DNA from: DAOTTW01 sp034437615
Lineage (GTDB): Bacteria; Chloroflexota; Anaerolineae; Aggregatilineales; Phototrophicaceae
NCBI GenBank assembly: GCA_034437615.1
Contig: DAOTTW010000193.1
Coordinates: forward strand, 1-10,982
Direction of reading: 5' to 3'
Length of the DNA: 10,982 bases
Shown here: in pieces, positions 7,366 through 10,982 of the stretch
Layout: the number at the start of each line of letters is the position of its first letter
Position numbering within the stretch: the first letter of the stretch is position 1
The notes under the pieces: generated by a model
Told to the model about the DNA's origin: nothing
The model's database searches: none
The model's input: only the letters and a program-made list of their open reading frames with translations
Program-made: the position numbers and the translations under genes

Positions 7366-7380
7366 ACCCGGCTGCCGGGT
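7366..7380 (+). promoter_or_regulatory. Inverted repeat in the leader of the hexapeptide gene
   Basis: ACCCGGC, T, GCCGGGT is a perfect 7-bp inverted repeat around one central base, 33 bases before the ATG at 7414. As RNA it would give a 5-bp stem with a 5-base loop; as DNA it could be an operator for a dimeric regulator. No T-run follows. Confidence 0.35.
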
Positions 7381-7413
7381 GTAGAACGCAACGCATAGGC
7401 AGAGGCGACCCAT

Positions 7414-8736
7414 ATGTATCGTTACATCATAGAAGATAAAGACCCTGTACCGCCCTTTAATGAGCCAGCCAGCCTACTCACCATTGGCCTGCAACCGCTG
7501 AAAATCCACCAGGAAGAGCTATTTTCACAGCATTTCGGCGTAGCGACCACGCTAGCAGGCATCTTCGAGCGTAGCGACGAGATTGAGCGCGTCGAAGGCG
7601 AGGCGGTTGTCTATCGTGATAACCTCTGGTTTGATCGGCAATTCCTGGATTACTTTATGGAGCGTGCCCGCAAGAGCGGCCAGGCGTGCCGGGCGGCCTT
7701 TCCGGTGAACGACCCGGCCTTCGGCATGTATACGCTGCCACTGGCCAAGAGCTTCCAGAAATCCCGTGATTGGCAGGGCAACGATATTCATCTGGTGGAC
7801 CTGTGGTACTTCCCGGCGGGCTATACCAGCAGCATCATGCCCGTTGTGGTGCCCAGCGATGCGCATGAAATGGGCTTCTACAGTGTGCCGGATTACATGA
7901 CGCAGCAAAAAGGCAACCTGACGCATCAGGCCCCCATGCGCTCTGTGATCTCCATCGAAAGCTGGGTGCATATCTACTACGCCAGCATCATCTTCGGCAC
8001 CTATGCCCGCTCTGGTCGGCTGGACCGCAAAATCGAAAACAGCTTCTTCGCACAGGTCAAGCTGTTGTGGAAAGCCGTCATGGAGCAAAAGCAACTGCTG
8101 ACGGCCTCTGGTGCGGTGGAAATCGGCAAGGGCTGCTCAATCGACCCTTCAGCCATCATTCGTGGCCCGACGAAGATCGGGGATAACGTACATATCGGCT
8201 CCGGCGTCATCATCGACAACAGCACCATTGGCGATAACGTCTCGATTGATTCGGGCTGTATGCTGTTTCAGAGCGTCGTCGGCAACAATTCGTTTCTGCC
8301 GTTTCGCGCATCGCTGTATCTGACGGCAGCGATGGAAAACGTGATCGTCGCGCAGAACACCTGCTTGCAGATGTGCGTCATCGGGCGCAATAGCTTCGTC
8401 GGCGCAGGCAACACCTTCACCGACTTTAACCTGGTGGCACAGAAGCCCATCCGCGCCGCCACACGCGATGGCACGCTCGAACCTGTGGGGCAGGTGGTGC
8501 TCGGTAGCGCCATCGGGCACAATTGCCGCATCGGGTCCGGTCTGGTGGTCTTTCCGGGCCGCATGATCGAATCCGACACGGTGCTGGTGGCCTCGCCGCA
8601 GCGCCGCGTCATCAGCCGCAGCGTCACCTATGAAGAAAGCGATCATCATATTGTGCGCGGTGGTGAATTGCACCGCCGTTTTTATCCGCGTCCTGACGAA
8701 ATTGCAGAAAGTGAAGCCTGGGAAGACGCATGGTAA
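7414..8736 (+). CDS. Left-handed beta-helix (hexapeptide repeat) protein with GlmU/nucleotidyltransferase-like architecture
   Basis: A 440-residue soluble protein. Residues about 233-392 hold imperfect hexapeptide repeats (for example VEIGKG, SIDPSA, KIGDNV, HIGSGV, TIGDNV, SIDSGC, then a second block VIGRNSFVGAG and IGHNCRIGSG), the mark of a left-handed beta-helix that normally trimerises. The N-terminal 230 residues contain AVVYRDNLWFDRQFLDYFMERA, split here by function: the DNLWFD part resembles the product-side segment of sugar nucleotidyltransferases. The glycine-rich GxGTRM signature of an active nucleotidyltransferase is absent. So it may be an acyl- or acetyltransferase, a degenerate nucleotidyltransferase or a scaffold. 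ATG at 7414 has AGAGG eight bases upstream. The stop overlaps the next start by 7 bp, implying translational coupling with the acyl-ACP-reductase-like gene and a shared pathway. Confidence 0.83.
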   Translation: MYRYIIEDKDPVPPFNEPASLLTIGLQPLKIHQEELFSQHFGVATTLAGIFERSDEIERVEGEAVVYRDNLWFDRQFLDYFMERARKSGQACRAAFPVNDPAFGMYTLPLAKSFQKSRDWQGNDIHLVDLWYFPAGYTSSIMPVVVPSDAHEMGFYSVPDYMTQQKGNLTHQAPMRSVISIESWVHIYYASIIFGTYARSGRLDRKIENSFFAQVKLLWKAVMEQKQLLTASGAVEIGKGCSIDPSAIIRGPTKIGDNVHIGSGVIIDNSTIGDNVSIDSGCMLFQSVVGNNSFLPFRASLYLTAAMENVIVAQNTCLQMCVIGRNSFVGAGNTFTDFNLVAQKPIRAATRDGTLEPVGQVVLGSAIGHNCRIGSGLVVFPGRMIESDTVLVASPQRRVISRSVTYEESDHHIVRGGELHRRFYPRPDEIAESEAWEDAW

Positions 8737-9875
8737 ACGAGACATCACAGGGCAGCACGACCTCTAATGATAACCTTGACAGCTTTGCTTTTATCTTCCA
8801 CCCCATACAGATACGCAAAGATGTGAAGCGCAAATATCCGTTTTTGGGCACGGTGCTGCCGACGCCGGTTATCAACTGGGCTTCGCAGTATTTCCCGCCA
8901 CAGTACATCTCGGAAATAGCAGGTATACGTTCACAGCAGACGGGCAAGCCGCTAAAGGGCTGGTTCCTGGCCACGCCCTTCACGCCGCCCACGATGCTGC
9001 GGATGCCGCTTGAGCGCGTTTATAAGCGCATTGTGGCCACTGGCGAGGTGGCGGAGCGGCTCGGTGCGAAAATCCTGGGCCTGGGTGCCTTTAACTCTGT
9101 GGTGGGTGACGCTGGCAAGACGATAGCGGAGCGCCTGGCGGTGCCCGTGACGACAGGCGACAGCTACACGGTGGCGGTAGCGGTGCAAGCGTTGTATTAC
9201 GCGGCGATGCGGATGCAAATTAACCCTTCGCAGGCGACGGTGGCCGTTGTCGGTGCGACGGGCGCTATCGGTAAAGCCTGTGCGCAGATGCTGGCCAAAG
9301 AAGTCGGGCGGCTGGCGCTGGTGGGGCGGCGTGCTGATGCCATTCAGCAGGTGCGCGAACAATGCGAGGGCCAACGGGCACAGGTCAGCGCATCAACGGA
9401 CATCAGCGATATTTACGACGCCGATCTGGTGCTGACGGTGACGAGTTCCGTCACAGCGATCATCGAGCCGCAACACCTGAAGCCGGGCGCTGTGGTGCTG
9501 GATGTGGCGCGTCCGCGTGATGTCTCGCAGCATGTGGCGCGTCAGCGCGACGATGTGCTGGTGGTAGAGGGCGGCATGGTCGAAGTGCCGGGTGATGTGA
9601 ACTTCAACTTCGATTTTGGCTTTCCACCGGGCAAAGCCTTCGGTTGCATGGCCGAGACGATGGCGCTAGCGCTGGAAGGGCGCTATGAGGATTACACCAT
9701 CGGGCGCGACCTGGAAATCTGGCGCGTAGAGGAAATTAACGAAATCGCGACGCGGCACGGCTTCCGGCTATCGGGCCTGCGCAGCTTTGAGCACGCCATC
9801 CCCGAAAGCAAAATTGACGCTGTGCTAGAGCGTGCTGTGCAGCGCCGCAAGAAGTGGTCGCCTGCGTTGTCGTAA
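8730..9875 (+). CDS. Long-chain acyl-[acyl-carrier-protein] reductase-like protein (AAR family)
   Basis: A 381-residue protein that follows cyanobacterial acyl-ACP reductase (AAR) from end to end as I remember it. It has an N-terminal FAFIFHPI segment (GLIGHL in AAR), LGLGAFNSVV (LGGFTSII), and PVTTGDSYTVA (FTTGNTHTAY). The dinucleotide site reads QATVAVVGATGAIG (GATGAIG at 175-181), nearly identical to AAR. Further on are VVEGGMVEVPGDVNF, then AFGCMAETMALALEG with Cys306 at the position of the acyl-thioester cysteine, and ATRHGFRLSGL at the end. Known AARs reduce long-chain acyl-ACP (or acyl-CoA) to fatty aldehyde with NADPH, and in cyanobacteria supply aldehyde deformylating oxygenase for alkane synthesis. 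No such oxygenase is in this window. The ATG lies inside the end of the hexapeptide gene, with GGAAG four bases upstream. A shikimate- or saccharopine-dehydrogenase-like enzyme is the less likely alternative. Confidence 0.85.
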   Translation: MVNETSQGSTTSNDNLDSFAFIFHPIQIRKDVKRKYPFLGTVLPTPVINWASQYFPPQYISEIAGIRSQQTGKPLKGWFLATPFTPPTMLRMPLERVYKRIVATGEVAERLGAKILGLGAFNSVVGDAGKTIAERLAVPVTTGDSYTVAVAVQALYYAAMRMQINPSQATVAVVGATGAIGKACAQMLAKEVGRLALVGRRADAIQQVREQCEGQRAQVSASTDISDIYDADLVLTVTSSVTAIIEPQHLKPGAVVLDVARPRDVSQHVARQRDDVLVVEGGMVEVPGDVNFNFDFGFPPGKAFGCMAETMALALEGRYEDYTIGRDLEIWRVEEINEIATRHGFRLSGLRSFEHAIPESKIDAVLERAVQRRKKWSPALS

Positions 9876-9969
9876 GGGTTGAATGCATGAAGGGTTGAAT
9901 GCATGAAGGGTTGAATGCATGAAGGGTTGGATGCATGAAGGGTTGAATGCATGAAGGGTTGAATGCATG
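9874..9969 (+). repeat. Six tandem copies of a 16-bp ribosome-binding-site-plus-ATG unit
   Basis: The unit AAGGGTTGAATGCATG occurs six times without a gap. The only difference is A to G at 9930 in copy four. The array begins with the last two bases of the acyl-ACP-reductase stop codon and ends with the start codon of the next gene, so it fills the space between the two genes exactly. Every copy contains AAGGG, an eight-base spacer and an ATG, and a second ATG four bases earlier. The terminal ATGs (9887, 9903, 9919, 9935, 9951, 9967) shift frame by one from copy to copy. Those at 9887, 9903, 9935 and 9951 read Met-Lys-Gly-stop. The one at 9919 reads 11 codons because the variant base removes the stop. 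Only 9967 opens a gene. Confidence 0.98.
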
Positions 9970-10302
9970 GACGAAAAACAACGCGAAACGCAAGCCGAAC
10001 TCGTGACGCTGGGCCTGCTGGTCGTGGTCTTTGCGCTGTTTACGCTCGGCGGCTTACAGGATTCGCTGGCGATGACAGCCGGCGGCCTCGTGCTGATCGG
10101 CTCTGGTATCTATCAATCGGCGCGGGGCTGGCATGTGGCTGGTACGACCTGGGCGCTTGGGCTGATTTTGCTGCTGGGCGGCTTGGGCGTGCGCCTGTTC
10201 CTGGTCGCGACGCTGCGCCTGAACTGGGTGGCGATTGGCCTGCTGCTGGTCGGTGCGTTGATTATTTACGACAATTTCTTCAAGCGCGACCAGCGTGAGT
10301 AG
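9967..10302 (+). CDS. Small four-helix membrane protein of unknown function
   Basis: A 111-residue protein, not recognised as a known family. A charged N-terminus (DEKQRETQAE) leads into four predicted membrane helices at about 13-30, 34-51, 61-80 and 85-104, joined by very short loops, ending in the charged tail FKRDQRE. Both ends are probably cytoplasmic. The start is the ATG of the last 16-bp repeat unit, with AAGGG eight bases upstream. An overlapping frame starting at 9963 is equally long but gives an Arg/Ala-rich protein with no domain and is rejected. The following gene starts eight bases after the stop, so the two small membrane genes are probably one unit. Confidence 0.8.
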   Translation: MDEKQRETQAELVTLGLLVVVFALFTLGGLQDSLAMTAGGLVLIGSGIYQSARGWHVAGTTWALGLILLLGGLGVRLFLVATLRLNWVAIGLLLVGALIIYDNFFKRDQRE

Positions 10303-10310
10303 ACACGGCC

Positions 10311-10808
10311 ATGCCTGATGTAATTTTGTCCGAGACTATCCCCTGGGTGTTGCTGGTCGTGGTTGTGCTTGGGGGCGTCGGCGTCGGCCTATTTGTGGCT
10401 TATCAGCGCCGGATGCAGCGCTCACAGGCGGCTTTCCGGCAGCATATCGACGCCATCACCAACGCGGACGACGACACAGCAGACGGAGAACGCAGCACCT
10501 TGCTGATGCGTGGCGTGGAGCCGTCGCCGGGCAAGGCTGATGGCTTTGTGGTGTGGGTGCGGGGCTATGAGCCGCTGGATATGCAGCGCATGATACCGGC
10601 AAATAGCTTTGAGCATTACGTGAACCTGCCCGATAGCGCCTATGAGCGCTTGCAGGTGTGGCACGATCAACCCCTAGAACGTATGGCCGGCAAAGTTCAG
10701 GAAACCTTCGCGCAGCAACTCGACGCGCTGCAAGCAGCGGGCTGGCAGGTCAAGCTGGACCTGCCCTTCAGCGACGTGGACCGTCTGGTGTATCTAGCGC
10801 GTGAGTAA
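10311..10808 (+). CDS. Single-pass membrane protein of unknown function
   Basis: A 165-residue protein that I do not recognise. One hydrophobic segment (about 10-33, IPWVLLVVVVLGGVGVGLFVAY) is followed by the basic QRRMQR, which places the rest in the cytoplasm with the N-terminus outside. After an Asp-rich linker (about 51-59) comes a compact domain of about 100 residues containing FVVWVRGYEPLDMQRMIP, the helix LERMAGKVQETFAQQLDALQ, and the closing FSDVDRLVYLARE. It follows the four-helix membrane gene after an eight-base gap, without a clear Shine-Dalgarno sequence, so translation may depend on the upstream gene. Confidence 0.72.
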   Translation: MPDVILSETIPWVLLVVVVLGGVGVGLFVAYQRRMQRSQAAFRQHIDAITNADDDTADGERSTLLMRGVEPSPGKADGFVVWVRGYEPLDMQRMIPANSFEHYVNLPDSAYERLQVWHDQPLERMAGKVQETFAQQLDALQAAGWQVKLDLPFSDVDRLVYLARE

Positions 10809-10810
10809 CT

Positions 10811-10982
10811 ACTCAGGTACGCGTCCCATTCTCAGTCGCCAGACGTTAAAACGTCCGGCTCCGGTAAGGACAAGCCTGCTCAAGCAGGCTGTATGCAGCG
10901 TGCCATAGCCCCCTTCAGGGGGGTTGGCCCTGCGGCAGCCGCTGGCTTTAGCCAGTGGCGACACACACAGACTGGCCTGAGT
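10811..10982. repeat. Serial-hairpin element bounded by an inverted repeat, reaching the right window edge
   Basis: Two bases after the last stop codon begins a 172-bp stretch with four hairpins. H1 is GACGT/ACGTC (10842-10855, loop TAAA). H2 is AGCCTGC/GCAGGCT (10873-10890, loop TCAA). H3 is CCCCC/GGGGG (10909-10922, loop TTCA), extended by GCCA/TGGC and GCAG/CTGC out to 10895-10933. H4 is a 9-bp stem with one G-T pair (10938-10959, loop TTTA). All four loops are TNNA. ACTCAGG (10811-10817) and CCTGAGT (10976-10982) are exact inverted repeats, and GTCGCCA (10835-10841) pairs with TGGCGAC (10956-10962), though the latter competes with H4. No open frame fits. It may be a MITE- or REP-like repeat, a structured RNA, or an mRNA 3' structure; no T-run marks it as a simple terminator. 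Confidence 0.7.

Noticed and set aside
8730..9875. Shikimate dehydrogenase annotation for the reductase
   Set aside because: The similarity is limited to the nucleotide-binding fold; the conserved segments on both sides and the Cys306 context fit acyl-ACP reductase.
9874..9969. CRISPR array or replication iterons
   Set aside because: There are no spacers, the unit is only 16 bp, and the array fits exactly between a stop and a start codon with no replication gene nearby.
9692..9993. Leftward open frames with repeating HAFNPSCIQPFM-like peptides
   Set aside because: They are produced by reading the 16-bp tandem array backwards and have no ribosome binding site.
9963..10298. Overlapping 111-codon frame starting four bases before the membrane gene
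   Set aside because: It starts at the inner ATG of the last repeat and gives an Arg/Ala-rich product, while the 9967 frame gives four clean membrane helices.

Overview
The window looks like an ordinary chromosomal stretch of a moderately GC-rich bacterium, most likely a member of the Chloroflexota (Anaerolineae-like). I infer this from the gene families: a DUF4388 protein beside a small COG2229-type GTPase, a DUF3048/YerB protein, a UPF0200 kinase-like protein and an acyl-ACP-reductase-like protein. No marker gene here proves the phylum. I see no rRNA, tRNA, CRISPR array, transposase or phage gene.

Left part (1-4510). Two genes point left: a UPF0200 P-loop kinase-like protein, then the first half of a Clp-type AAA+ unfoldase cut off by the window edge. 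A perfect TATAAT box lies in front of this pair. Divergent from it is a P-loop/winged-helix ATPase with a C-terminal membrane anchor. It converges on a leftward gene for an exported DUF3048 (YerB-like) protein.

Middle part (4511-7253). A 311-bp divergent gap holds a near-consensus sigma-A-type promoter (TTGACG, 17 bp, TATACT). It drives a rightward run: a DUF4388 plus winged-helix signalling protein, a Ras/MglA-like GTPase of the COG2229 (CvnD-like) type, and an alpha/beta hydrolase with a complete Ser-Asp-His triad. The first two resemble the adaptor and GTPase part of an actinobacterial conservon, without the histidine kinase or roadblock protein.

Right part (7254-10982). A left-handed beta-helix (hexapeptide) protein overlaps by 7 bp a protein that closely resembles cyanobacterial long-chain acyl-ACP reductase, with the NADP-binding GATGxIG and the active-site cysteine conserved. 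Between that gene's stop codon and the next start codon lie exactly six tandem copies of a 16-bp unit. Each copy carries its own Shine-Dalgarno-like AAGGG and a correctly spaced ATG; the last ATG starts a four-helix membrane protein. A single-pass membrane protein follows. The last 172 bp form a chain of short hairpins with TNNA tetraloops, enclosed by an inverted repeat whose right arm ends at the window edge.

The strongest leads are the six-fold repeated translation-start module, the acyl-ACP-reductase/hexapeptide gene pair outside its usual alkane-synthesis context, and the terminal serial-hairpin element.
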